Shown: positions 46,816 through 57,188 of the stretch, piece after piece
Layout of the letters: each line of letters begins with the position of its first letter
How positions within the stretch are numbered: position 1 is the stretch's first letter
Assembly (NCBI GenBank): GCA_021234155.1
Contig: JAJEKV010000062.1
Coordinates: 3,321,305-3,385,304, forward strand
Length of the DNA stretch: 64,000 nucleotides
DNA from: Isoetes taiwanensis
Taxonomy: Eukaryota; Streptophyta; Lycopodiopsida; Isoetales; Isoetaceae
Direction: 5' to 3'
Program-made: the position numbers and the translations under genes
The notes under the pieces: generated by a model
Told to the model about the DNA's origin: nothing
The model's database searches: none
What the model saw: only the letters and a program-made list of their open reading frames with translations

Positions 46816-47221
46816 CTATCGAGCCGGCAAGCTCTTCACGGAGGCGGTGATAATTTTTTTCTGCTCCTCCAACATGATTTGCCCGCCAACCACGTTCTCA
46901 TATTCCGCAACCTTATCTTCCCGCTCATCGAGTTGGGCTCGGGCGACCTCTCAAAAGATTAAATTAAGCCTCTCTTGGAGGTTATATCTCATGGTAGCGC
47001 GTGGCGGTCTAAAGCAACCAGATGATTGGATTATCGCACTAAAATCACCTCCCACAATAGAAGGCGGCTTTTTCCTGCCAACCCGGCTTGGCGGCGTCTT
47101 CATCATTCTTTTCTTTTTTTTAAGCGGATCCGTTCCTCAAAACCCGCCGAATATTTACGAATTTCCTTGACCAAAACTTGAGACAAGATCTCGGCGGGGA
47201 TGGGCTGGAGCTGGAGGCCAT
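46816..47221 (-). CDS. small coiled-coil protein 2
   Basis: Starts MASSSSPSPPRSCLKFWSRK. A basic stretch (KKRKRMMKTPPSRVGRKKPP) is followed by a coiled-coil with QLDEREDKVAEYENVVGGQI and ends KSLPAR. The frame is interrupted at least twice. A TATA box (CTATATAAAA) lies about 95 bases upstream and a pyrimidine-rich leader precedes the ATG, so the start is well supported. The basic Pro-rich patch and the helix suggest DNA or chromatin binding, but this is inference. Confidence 0.4.
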
Positions 47222-47689
47222 TGAAAGTGATGGGAGAGCAGGGAGTGATGGTAGAGGCGGATGTGGTAGAGCGGAAGATGGCGGATAGGAGAAGACAAAG
47301 GCCTCAGGCGTTTTATATAGAAACTAGAATCGTTGGAATCACGGTTCGCGACTAGATAAAGTTGTGTAATAATCCTACGACAGCGAAATTATAGCATTCA
47401 ATTAGGCAGCGGTAGCCTATGTTAAGCATCATGGGATCCGTCATATCCTAAGTCTTGTATGCGGGCCGTACAAAAACGATGTTATTATTGTGGCGGTGCA
47501 TGCCGCGTCCTTAACATGGCGTTGTCATCCACAAACCCGCGTATGTGAATAGGCGTTGTCATCCACATGCAAATTAGCATTTACACGCAAAGTTATCATA
47601 TCCAAATCTAGCTAGATATTTGTGTTACATATACTTTTCCATTAATAAATTATGAATTTATACATACAACGAGGTGTACGTTGTGGAGA

Positions 47690-48230
47690 TCATCTGACGA
47701 GAAATCCATTGATTGCTACCTAATTGCAAGAATGGCATTCGCGTCAAGTGTCTTTAATAAAACAAAACAAGAGAAACGATAGAAGCAAAAGATAGGAGCA
47801 AATTTTTCTTTGAAACAAAAAATATATATACAATGGCTCGGATCTTCGGATCTTCGCGAAACATAAAGCTGCGTTCTCATCTCGGCGGCTTCCGAAGCAA
47901 AATCTTCTAAAAATGTTGTGTGCCGATTAAGCGCCTAGACTCTTTGGCCTTCATTTTGGTTATGTTGCGCGAGCTCAAGGTCACAGCTCATGCGGCGACC
48001 CCACGTTCTAATCCTAACCTGTCCATCTTCGTCGACGGCAGGCGGCTGTCCGTCGTGAACCTCCGAATCTCTTCATCACTTCGCCCAGCGAAATGTTGTG
48101 TCTGTGAGGATAAAAGCGGCTTCCGACCCGATTAAACTGTTGGGGAGGATAAGCGAAAGCGGAAGGTACAGGAGTTAAAGTTCTGAAATAAGCGGGTTTG
48201 GGTAACAAGGTCCCAACTCTAAAGATGGGT
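47690..48230 (-). pseudogene. degenerate copy of the coiled-coil gene at 48.66 kb
   Basis: The DNA at 47,690-47,930 matches the 3' part and downstream of the next gene (48,440-48,690), sharing AAATCCATTGATTGCTAC and GGCGTTCTCATCTC-like text. On the minus strand it reads EVMKRFGGSRR where the neighbour reads MKRFKEIHDENE. No start codon or promoter is clear. It is a decayed tandem paralogue. Confidence 0.45.
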
Positions 48231-48656
48231 CCGGGGAAAATCGTGGCCAGTTACTTCTACGGCGTCGTGTGAGGAAAAGGACCCGTTACTTCTTCTAACG
48301 TCTTTTCTTCGAGCTTCGTGTGATAATTTTTATTGATAATTTGGTGATACAATCTATACATAGAAGTAATTTTACATTACATAACTAAAAGATAGAACTT
48401 CTCATTGAAGCAAAATAGAGCGGCATGGAAGGAATCTGCGGCTGGCGAAATCCATTGATTGCTACCCTAATTGCAAGCAAGGCATTTAGGCGTCGTGTAT
48501 TTAATAAAGCAGAACATACATTGGAACAACGGGGATAGATAGAAGCAAAAATAGAAAACTTTCAACGGCAAAAAGATAGATACAATGGCTGGGGATCTTC
48601 ATGATCCTCTAGCTGATTTTCATAATTACGGTGAAGCGTGGAATGGCGTTCTCATC

Positions 48657-48994
48657 TCACTTTTCGAGGGCTTCTTCCTCCATATCTTCTAAGGCACAAG
48701 AAATCATGTGAAGCGGTTTCAAAGCTACCCTTTCCCTGGCTTCGTAAGCCTCTTGGTATGGCGAATGTTTCCCGCAGGCGCTCCAGCGTCTGGCTGCGTC
48801 ACGTGACTCCCTCGTGAAGGCTAATCGTAGAGCATATAATTTCGATTTCTCGGCGACGAGACGTTCATTTTCATCATGGATCTCCTTGAATCTCTTCATA
48901 CCCACTTTGCAAGGGTGATGTCCGCGAACACGCTTCGGGGGCTGGAATTTTTATCTTAGTGGTCGGCTTGCTGAGAGGAAGATGATGATGCCAT
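48657..48994 (-). CDS. small coiled-coil protein 3
   Basis: Begins MASSSSSQQADH; the longer frame then reads MKRFKEIHDENERLVAEK and goes on SKLYALRLAFTRESRDAARR to CALEDMEEEALEK at the stop. A basic PKRVRGHH-like stretch lies in between, reached through one or two frame changes. A TATA-like TTATAAAAT lies about 80 bases upstream. The alternating Glu, Lys and Leu pattern predicts a coiled-coil of about 60 residues. The partner is unknown. Confidence 0.45.
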
Positions 48995-49232
48995 CGGGCC
49001 AGGAAGGTGGAAGCCGGGCCAGGAGTAGAAGATGGCGAAGAGCGTCGAGGTCGGCGTGGACATCGGTCTTCTATTTTATAACATAGATTAAGGCGGAATA
49101 AATAGTGGTGTGTTTTCAATATTTCATTTCTTGAGATAGATATCCTGCGACGGCGAAAACCTAGATGTAATGAGGAAAATCAGGCCGATGTATTTGTTCG
49201 TGATGTGAATAAATACAAATAAAATAATTTTT

Positions 49233-50700
49233 ATTAGAACTTTGAAGGACAATCCATTACATAAATAATTTTACCGATACAAGTTGGAAGCATATAACTT
49301 CCAAATTCTCTCAAGCCGTCGTCCAATTTCATGCTCTTTCAATCCCCTTGATCCAACAAGGCAATGACTTCCATGTTATGCGACCCAGCTTCAACCTTGG
49401 GTGAGTCAAACCCGATTAGCTAAAAATTTAACATACATTAACAAGCCATGAACCGGCAGTCGTCAAAATGTTAATAACACGACATCCGCTTGAATTGCTA
49501 TGCCAGCGTTGTTTGATGCAATTGGAATGGTTCCCGAACATGCATAATGCCGCGGAGTAATAAATAAGCTTCGCACCCGCTTTGGACCAGAGAAGTTCTG
49601 CTGAAAGCGATTATCTCCCCATTAGCGAATCTTGAGATATATCTTAACAATGTAGGATCCTTTAAATCTTTCTGTCCCCGTTACGTAATGAAATAGAAAA
49701 AATCATCTATACCGACCAGAACCCTCAAGATTATCTTCTTCACATTTGTCCCTCTTCTACCGGGCTTATGCTGCGGTGGTGAAGGGCACGCCCAAACACA
49801 GCCAGATCATTGGCAGCTTTACGCGGAGCCATTTGGAATTCTTCGTTGGTTCGACGTGGGGCGGAGTGGGACCGATAACGGCGGAAATATAGCATTGCGG
49901 TATAATTAGAATGCTTCAGTATCTCTTTGTCAAATCCTCTTCTTCAAAATCTAGGCTAAAGTTTACCCATTCGGCCAGATGCGATAAGCTTTCATTTGCG
50001 CACATTAAGTAACGCCAGGCCGGGGTCCTCGGTATATCCTTAGCAATAAGTATTCTTTGCCTTCCACTAAAGTGGCGTTATGTCGGGGGCTTAGCTGCTA
50101 AATCCCTCATCCCCATCCTCATCACCTTAGAATCATCTCCCTCTGGTTCACCCAAGGCCCGGTCGTCGAAGCTAAAACTCCTACATTCAACTCTTCTTCT
50201 TGTAGATCTATCTCCATTTCTACGTCATAGTCGGCATCATGCATGGCTGACCCCCTTGGCTTAAAGATTTCATTGTTTCAGTGTATCTTCGGTTTGGCGA
50301 AGCGAGAATGCAATAACTAGCAAATGCAAAAGCGGCAAAGAGAAATAAGGTACCTTCTTAAGCACGAGGGGCATGACCCGGGGAGAACCCGTTACGGCAT
50401 TCTTGAAAAACATCTTCCTGTTTGCAAATGGGAAGCTTGCGCCTCCTCTAGAGCTGGTTTGGAATCCGCGAGCGAGGACATCGCGGGGCGTCGCGTTTGA
50501 GACCAAGCGATTACGGTGAAGCTAACAACCTGGCGATAGCATCAAAGCTTCCTTCTTGTTGTTTGCCATGATGTCGCTCGCCTGTCGAGCGGATAAATCG
50601 CGTCCGGTACCGGCTACCGTTACATCCATGAGGCGGATGCATACCGATCGGAACTTCACACATAACCGTCCATGGCCCGAAGCAAGCAGCGAAACAAGAG
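49233..50700 (-). pseudogene. spliced gene of unknown function (gene Y)
   Basis: Minus-strand coding-like pieces lie between the telomere-like box (50,810) and a stop followed by AATAAAAA at 49,233, a plausible polyadenylation signal. They include ANRKMFFKNAVTGSPRVMP near 50,400, MEIDLQEEELNVGVLASTTG near 50,215, RRTNEEFQMAPRKAANDLAV near 49,840 and LREFGSYMLPTCIGKIIYV near 49,270. A 107-base intron at 50,247-50,353 is likely (AAG|GTACC to GTCAG|CC). Start could be 50,673 or 50,569. Frame changes occur throughout. Its 5' part is present again at 53,739-54,100. I recognise no family. Confidence 0.45.
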
Positions 50701-50809
50701 ATGTTTAGGAAGCGGTAAAGGCGATATCACTTTTGAACTCAAGTAGCGTTGATTTACCAGAAGGGGACGGGTTTTGTAGGGAGATTTCTCCGCAGGTACA
50801 TTTTAGAGG

Positions 50810-50830
50810 TTAGGGTTAGGGTTAGGGTTG
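50810..50830. promoter_or_regulatory. telomere-like TTAGGG repeats (copy 1)
   Basis: Three consecutive TTAGGG units between the H3-like gene and gene Y. On the minus strand this is AACCCTAACCCTAACCCTAA, an extended telo-box about 150-240 bases upstream of gene Y's possible starts. The six-base unit is not the usual plant seven-base TTTAGGG. Too short to be a telomere. Confidence 0.6.
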
Positions 50831-50984
50831 GATCACCGCGGCCGAAGACTACTATATTGCAACAAAAAAGCACCGCTATTTTGCGGCGTCGTGTGATCCT
50901 CCGATATAACATTAAAAAAAAAAAATGAAAGTCGAAGCTGAGCTTCTAAAAAAAATGGACTAAGATTAAACATAAGCCATTGCA

Positions 50985-51849
50985 TTAGAAATATTATACA
51001 TATATGAAAAAACACAAAGGCACTTCCGCGGCCTTTTACGGGGGTCTTTCTTCTTGTATTCAGCCATAAAATTTTGACCATAGTACTTTCGGGATCCCTT
51101 ATCAAGTAAACCGAAGCATGTCCGCGGGCATAATGATCACCCAGCTTGGCGTATTCTTTAGGCTGCCCGAGTCCTCGAGCGGGCCGACACCAGCGCTTCC
51201 GAACCATTTGAAGAGCATTTAAAAATGGGTTAGCGAATGTGATGCCGCACCCGTTTCTTAAGTCTCTCCTGGCGGCAAATGGGAGCGGAATGACCATCTC
51301 GATGCTTTCTTCGATGCTTCTTAATCTTTCGGCGTATCTTTAATGCGGGCTTGCGTCTTCGCTTCGGCCTCTACCTCACCCACCCCAGCATTTGAACTGT
51401 TGCTCGACTGACTCTTCGGTAGCCTCCTCCTGACATCTGCGGTTTGTTCTCGGCGGAAGCTCTTCGTGAATCTCCTCCCACATTCTGGTGGCACCCCTTT
51501 TCACGGCGTTGGGCCTCCTCTCGTTTGAAGGTCACGGCACCTCCAGGAGGAAACGAGGAGGGCGAGAAAAGAGCAAGAAGAAGCGGTACCCAATAATTAA
51601 TCGGCATCATATTACGCGCCGGCGGTCTCTCCCACCATTTCATCTCGTCTCCGGGCAGGTGCACCTCCTAACTACTCCAGGGCTTCTCCGGCGATTACGT
51701 CATCAGCGGTTTCTTTCGGGTCATACATTGAGGCATAGTGGAGGAGGAGAATCTCTCGAGGCGAGTGTTGAGGATGAAAAGCGGACTAATGTATCACACT
51801 GTTGCCACCACCGGATGGATCGCTTTGCGGTTTGCTTAGTTCTTGCCAT
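50985..51849 (-). CDS. histone H3-like protein, copy 1
   Basis: The minus strand begins MARTKQTA and continues KRS, nearly identical to the H3 tail (ARTKQTARKS) with Lys4 and the Lys9 region. After a long segment come pieces matching the H3 fold: VIPLPFA (H3 IRKLPFQ), NALQMV and SEALV (H3 MALQEACEAYLV), LEDSGSL (H3 LFEDTNL) and VIIMPADMLRF (H3 VTIMPKDIQLA). The fold runs past the canonical IRGERA end into IRDPESTMVKILWLN. The tail-to-fold distance is about 500 bases against about 130 in H3, so there is a long linker or an intron. Frame changes interrupt it. Probably the same locus as 54,409-55,313. Confidence 0.75.
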
Positions 51850-51999
51850 GGCTTCTCCGCCGGATGGATGCTTTATACCACTGTTTCGACAAAATGAACA
51901 AGCGGCGAGATAAATATTAAAAGCGAAGTTAAATAAAATATGATGGTGCGTTTTTAAATAATTGTCACGGAACCCTAAAAAAATATCGGACAAAATCTG

Positions 52000-53480
52000 G
52001 AACCCTAAAAACATCAGGACAAAACGCAAATAAAAACCGAGATTCAAAGCTAGCCGATAGACAATTTCTTGTTGATCGTGAACTCACTAAACTTTACATT
52101 TCCCTCTTGCACGGCAACAACCTAATGCCGTCAATAAAATAATGGAAGTCTGACGGGCTCCTCGTCTCCATTAGCACTCTTAGCTCGATAATGGCCATTA
52201 AACTCCATGGTGGCGTATAAATGACTTCCTCCCCTCTCCTACTTTCGAATATCCACGCTCCTCCGGGAGTCCCCTATTATGGTCCTCAAGCGGCTCCCAA
52301 AAGTTGTCGCGACCTCTCTTTTACCGTTTCCTTCGTTCTAGTTGACGAATTAGCGTATAAATATTGTTTTTGGAAGAAATATCGAACCTTAAGGAGGACT
52401 TAACTCACAGCCGGACCTACGTTAGTTGACCGGATGATTAAATTGGAATCCCGAACATCCAGTCGGAACCAAATAAAGCCATCCACAAAATCGGCGTTAT
52501 ATGTCTTGGGGCTTTTCGAACTTCTAATCGCGGAATATGTTAGCAAATACCTCAAGCGGTGTGAAGATTTTGAAACTCATCCTCGCGCCTCCGTTTTCAG
52601 ACATTCCAGCTTGCCTAAATCGACCATGCATTTCTTCATTGCAATTACATTGTTCTCATTAGTCGTGGCTTACAAAGTTCACTTAAAGGGGCATTTCAGC
52701 AGGCCTCAAGCTGGTTTCACGACCTTTGCGTTATAATCGTATGGTGGAAACGGATGCTACTACCCGCAAGGTCCGCATCCATACCTTGGAAAAGGACAAT
52801 TCGATGTCTATGTGATACCGCGAAAAGTACGCTACTAATACTTCGTAGGAATGACATCCGGCGTCGATAAACATAAACACACAATAAATTGTTTGTAAAA
52901 ACGGTGTCAGCGAAAAATGAAAGATAAGAAGATCACTGACGAAACTATCTCTCTGCTTTATTAAGTAGGCGACTAGCCGGCGTCGTGTGATCCGTTTAAT
53001 GTAGTTTACCATTTTAGGGCAATTTTGGGAAAATTTGGTTTGATTAGCTCTTTGGCCATATCGGAAGGGGTATATGCATGTCGTATTGTTATACTCCACT
53101 TCAGGCGCTAAGAATTCAGCGAACTCTTTTATCCTACTATCAATGTGCTCGCGTCGATGTAGCTATTAAGCTCTATGCTGCGCCCTGGTTGATGGCGACA
53201 TACTCACCTGAACCTATTGAACAAAACCTCCGCTGCGACCTTGGGGTTGCGCCCGTGGGGCAGAACCACGAAATTACAGGAGACATGGATTGCGGATGAA
53301 AGTGAAGGGAGAGGAGGATGCGATAGAAGCGCCCGGTGGCGATCACGAAGTTTAGTAAAATTTGGCTCTAAAGGGAGTTGGTGGCCGTACGGCGATGTGA
53401 TCAGTCAAAGTCACCATTATTTTGGAAGCGACTCAAAATAAGACCCATTAAAATGGATTTGCAATAAAAGCGCGGGCATC
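52000..53480 (-). pseudogene. unknown gene upstream of H3 (gene Z), copy 1
   Basis: Corresponds to 55,446-57,030. Frames are more disrupted here, so the better copy is described there. A minus-strand frame at 52,731-53,099 reads ISFRYHIDIELSF-like text, part of the middle of the gene. Confidence 0.35.
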
Positions 53481-53725
53481 CCCTATGAAAATCGCCATGT
53501 GGATGCCAAATAGCTTTGCTCATCCTTCTACACGGTATCACTACGACTTTTCGTAAAGCAGGCGATTGAATACAGCCCATCTAGCGTGGAAATCTTTTAT
53601 TTAAGATAAGGGCCATTTCAGACCCAAATCCGCTAATGTAGTGAGCGGGGGTGTTTTGGCAAATAGGATTTCCTTTTTCTTTTCACTTTTTAAGGACATG
53701 CATAACTTATATTAAAAACTCAAAA

Positions 53726-53738
53726 NNNNNNNNNNNNN
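53726..53738. other. assembly gap, 13 N
   Basis: The only ambiguous bases in the window. They sit exactly at the junction of the two 3.4-kb copies. Confidence 1.
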
Positions 53739-54100
53739 ATGCAAGCGGAAGAAAATAAGATACCTTCTTAAGCACCTGGGGCGCAGCCAGGAGGAGCCCG
53801 TTGCCGCGGCATTCTTGAAAAACATCTTCCTGTTTGCAAATGGGAAGCCGCCTCCTCTAGAGCTGGTTTGGAATCCACGAGCGAGGGGACATCGCAAAGG
53901 GCGTGCTTGGCGGAGACCAAGCGATGCGGGTGAAAGCTAAAGCAACCTCCTGATAGCATCAAGCTTCGCTACTGTTTGCCATGATGTCCAACTCCTTGCA
54001 ATAGAACGGATAAATCGCGGTCGAGCATAACTTCCCTCGTTGTCATGAGGGGGATGCATACCATTCGGGGAACTTCACATAACAATCCATGGCCCAAAAG
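53739..54100 (-). pseudogene. 5' part of gene Y, copy 2
   Basis: Minus-strand text includes MDCYVKFPEWYASP, then LVSAKHALCDVPSLVDSKPA and LEEAASHLQTGRC, parallel to 50,350-50,700, and ends at the same exon-intron border (AAG|GTATC) next to the gap. Function unknown. Confidence 0.4.
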
Positions 54101-54219
54101 CATTTAAAACAAGAAGATGTTTAGGAGCGGTAAAAGGGCGATGTCACTTTTGAACTCAAGTAGCGTTGTCGATTATGAAAGGGGACACAGCCGTTGTGGG
54201 GAGATTTCTCCATTACATT

Positions 54220-54245
54220 TTAGGGTTAGGGTTAGGGTTAGGGTT
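54220..54245. promoter_or_regulatory. telomere-like TTAGGG repeats (copy 2)
   Basis: Four TTAGGG units in the position equivalent to 50,810-50,830. The different unit number between the copies is one more indel between them. Confidence 0.6.
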
Positions 54246-54408
54246 GGATCACCACGTTTAAGACTACTATGTGCAACAAAAAGCACAATGCTTGCCGCGT
54301 CGTGGGTGATCCTCAATGTATAACATTAAAAAAAAAAATGCAAAGTCTTGAAGCTAGGCTTCCTAAGAAAGAAATGGACTAAGAGATTAAGTTTATAAAG
54401 CCATTGCA

Positions 54409-55313
54409 TTAAGAAATATTATACATATGAAAAAAACACAAAGGCACTTCACGGCCTTTTCCGGGGGTCTTTCTTCTTGTTGTATTCAGCCATAAAATTT
54501 TGACCATAGTATTTTCGGGATCCCTTATCGTAAAGGCAGGCGCATGTCCTTGGGCATGGCGGTCACCCGCTTAGCATGTATTGCTGCAAAGTGCGCGAGT
54601 CCTCGAACAGAGGGCCAGACCAACGCCTCGAAGCCATTTGAAGAGCATTTAAAGGCGGTTGCTTGAATTCTCAGAATTGGTATGATGTATCGCACCACAC
54701 TCTTGCAGAATCTCTCACGAGCCCTGGCAAATGGGAGCGGAATGACCATCTCGGTGCTGCCGATACTTCTTAATCTCGTGAAGCTTTAATACCGGGGCTT
54801 AGGTCTTAAAGCTTCGGCCTCTACCCTCACCCACCCAAGCATTTGGAGACTGTTGCTTTCGGCCGACTCTTCGGTAGCCTCCTCACAAAGATCTCGGTAG
54901 GGTTTCCTCGGCGACTCTTAGGCCGTCTCCTCCCACATTCACGGTCAGCCTTCCCTTTACGGCGTTGGGCCTCCTCCTCTCGATTTGAAGGTCACAGCAC
55001 CTCCACGGGGAGAGCAGGGAGGCAGGAAGAGCAAGAAGAGGCGGCTGCCCAATAATTAATCCGGCATCATATTACGCTTCGCGGTCTCTCACATTTTCAT
55101 CCCTGTCTCCGAGCGAGTGCACCTCCCTACTTACTGGGTTTGCTTCTCCCATGATCACGTCATGCGGATTTCTTTTTAGGGTCTTACATTGGGCATGGTG
55201 GGAGGAGGAGAATCTCTATCGAGAGACTTGAGTGAGATGAAGAAGGCGGACTAATGTAATCACGGCCTTACACCACACGGATGGATCCTTGCGGTTTGCT
55301 TAGTTCTTGCCAT
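54409..55313 (-). CDS. histone H3-like protein, copy 2
   Basis: The clearer H3 reading. The start codon at 55,313 opens MARTKQTAR, identical to canonical H3 through Arg8. The fold near 54,520-54,800 shows KALHEIKKY-type text (H3 ALREIRKYQ), STEMVIPLPFA (H3 STELLIRKLPF), LVR/EI (H3 LVREI) and LFED. It ends AIHAKRVTAMPKDMRL, which aligns with H3 AIHAKRVTIMPKDIQL almost residue for residue. A basic C-terminal extension (TRRKTPGKGREVPLCFF) runs to a stop at 54,409 where ordinary H3 ends at IRGERA. H3 pairs with H4 in nucleosomes; the tail carries methylation sites. Frame changes split the fold, likely in part sequence error. The ~500-base interval after the tail is not canonical. Confidence 0.8.
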
Positions 55314-55445
55314 GGTTTCTCGGCGGATGGCGCTTTATACTACTGTGAACACCGACAAAAATAGACAATTGGGGGGAGATAAATAGTAAAAAAGAAGTTA
55401 AAAGTAAAATATGATGGTAGCGTTTTTAAATAATTGTACGGAACC

Positions 55446-57030
55446 CTAAAAATATCGGACAAAATACGGAACCCTAAAAACATCAGGACAAAAACACAAA
55501 TAAAAACCGAGATTCAAAGCTAGCCGATAGAACAATTTCTTGTTGATCATGAACTCACTAAACTTTACATTTCCCTCTTGCCCGTAACCAACCCTAATGC
55601 CATCAATAAAATAATGGAAGTTAAATTGACAATTTCCTCTGTCTCCATTAGCACTCTTAGCTCGATAATGGCCATTCGCTTTCCATGGTGGCCGTATAAA
55701 TGACTTCCTCCCCTCTCCATACTCGAATATCCACGCATCTGAGTGTCTATTATGGTCCTCAAGCGGCTCCCAAAAAGTTGTGCAGACCTCTCTTTTTACG
55801 GTTTCCTTCGTTCTAGTTGACAATTAGCATTATAAATATTGTTTTGGAAGAAAGTATCTGAACTTAAAGGAGGACTTAACTACAGCGGACCTCGTTAGTT
55901 GACCGGATGATTCGTGGAATCGAACATCCAATGTCGGAACCAAAATAAGCCATCCACAAAATCGGTAGGGGAGAAAGCACGATATATGTCTTGAGCTTTT
56001 GAACTTCCTGCGCCATCGGAATATGTTAGCAAATACCTCAAGCGGTGTGAAGATTTTGAAACTCATCCTCACGCCTCCGTTTTGACATTCATTCGCTTGC
56101 ACCTCGTCAGCCATGCATTTCTTCATTGCAATTACATTGTTCTCATTAGTGCGTGGCTTACAAAGTTCACTTAAAGGGGCAATTCAACCCGGCCTCAAGC
56201 TCGGTTTCGACCTTTACGTTATAATCATGTCCTAGATTAAAACCAGATGCCTATACCCTTAAAGTCACGGCATCCATACCTTGGAAAAGGACAATTCCGA
56301 TGTCTATGTGATACGACAAATTTACACTACTAATACTTTCGGCCGGAATGACATCCACGACGTCGATAAACATAAACCCGCACAATAAATTTGTTTGTAA
56401 ACACGCGTGTCAACGAAAGAAATGAAAGATAAAGAAGATCACCGACGAAACTATCTCTCACTTGCTAGTTAAAGTAGCTGTGCCTAGCCCGGCGTCGTGT
56501 GATCCGTTTAAGGTGGTTACCATTTAAGGCAATTTTGGGAAAATTTGTTTTTGGTGGAGATTAGCTCTTTGGCCATATCGAAGGGGTATATGCATGTATT
56601 ATTGTTATACTTTCCACTTTCCGGCCGCTAGAATTCAACTTGAACTCTTTTATCCTACCTATCCAATGTGTCCATACGTCGCCGCCTTTGTCGCTAACTC
56701 TATGCTCGCCCTCGTTGATGGCAGCATACTCACCCACGAACCTATTGAGACAAAACCTCCCACTTCTTGACCTTGGGAGTTCGTAAATGGGGCAAGAACA
56801 ATTACGAGGAGACATGGATTGCGGATGAGGAGTGAAGGCGGAGAGGATGCACGATAGAGGCGCCCGGGTGTGATGTAAGTTTGGCCAAAATTTGACAAAG
56901 GGAGTTGGTGTGGCCCGGCGGTAGGGCGGTCAAAAGTCACCATTATTTTGCGCCAAGCGACTCCCAAAAAATACGGGCCATTAAAATGGTTGCAATAAAA
57001 GCGCAGGCATCCCCTATGAAAATACGCCAT
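55446..57030 (-). pseudogene. unknown gene with possible BAH-like N-terminus (gene Z), copy 2
   Basis: Minus-strand text near 56,815-56,580 reads SCPIYELPRSRSGRFC, then EYAAINEGEHRVSDKGGD and THWIGRIKEFKLNSSGRK, ending IIHAYTPS. The Trp-Ile-Gly-Arg-Ile block followed by a hydrophobic strand and Tyr-x-Pro resembles BAH domains, which bind nucleosomes or modified histones; this is tentative. Further on, frames give FVDGLFWFRHWMFDSTNHP and, in a 125-aa frame (55,446-55,823), WIFEYGEGRKSFIRPPWK and NCQFNFHYFIDGIRVGYG, coding-like but unrecognised. It ends about 130 bases before the H3-like start, on the same strand. Its 5' end is close to the right terminal repeat. Confidence 0.4.
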
Positions 57031-57153
57031 GTGGATGCCAAGTAAGCCTGCTCATCCTTCTACCTGCCAAGTAATACTGACTTTCGTAAAAAAGGCGCAA
57101 ACCTGATTGGTCCTGGCGAATCTGACGTGGAAATCTTTAGCCCAAGATAAGGG

Positions 57154-57188
57154 CCATTTTCAGACCCCAAATCCGCCCTAATGTAGTG
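57154..57188 (-). repeat. right terminal inverted repeat
   Basis: CCATTTTCAGACCCCAAATC followed by CGCCCTAATGTAGTG, the inverse of the left repeat with a full CACTA tip. The same terminus appears with small indels at about 53,605-53,646 in copy 1. Confidence 0.75.

Larger units (their letters stand above)
50324..53725. repeat. 3.4-kb segment, copy 1 (likely false duplication)
   Basis: Same content and order as 53,739-57,275, from the intron of gene Y through the H3-like and BAH-like genes, past the element's end and some 85 bases of flank, to the string ATTAAAAACTCAAAA. Copy 1 is about 135 bases shorter; differences are dominated by one- to three-base indels. It ends exactly at the N gap. 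Confidence 0.9.
40440..57188. mobile_element. candidate large multi-gene TIR transposon with histone H3 cargo
   Basis: The left edge (CACACATTAGGGCGG) and right edge (inverse of CACTACATTAGGGCGG) share about 33 bases in inverted orientation, including CATTAGGGCGGATTTGGGG and TCTGAAAATGGCC. The right end is a textbook CACTA-type tip; the left lacks one T. Inside are a plus-strand transposase-like gene, three small minus-strand coiled-coil genes and a decayed fourth, a spliced unknown gene, a histone H3-like gene and a possible BAH-like gene. Length is 16.7 kb as assembled, or about 13.3 kb without the likely false duplication at 50.3-53.7 kb. No 3-bp target duplication is evident. The alternative is a chance association of two solitary ends; the shared gene style argues against it. 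Confidence 0.6.

Noticed and set aside
50810-50830. True telomere or chromosome end
   Set aside because: Only three to four units, with genes continuing on both sides.
50985-55313. Two separate histone H3 genes
   Set aside because: The copies lie in the gap-flanking duplication and share flanks, so one gene is more likely.
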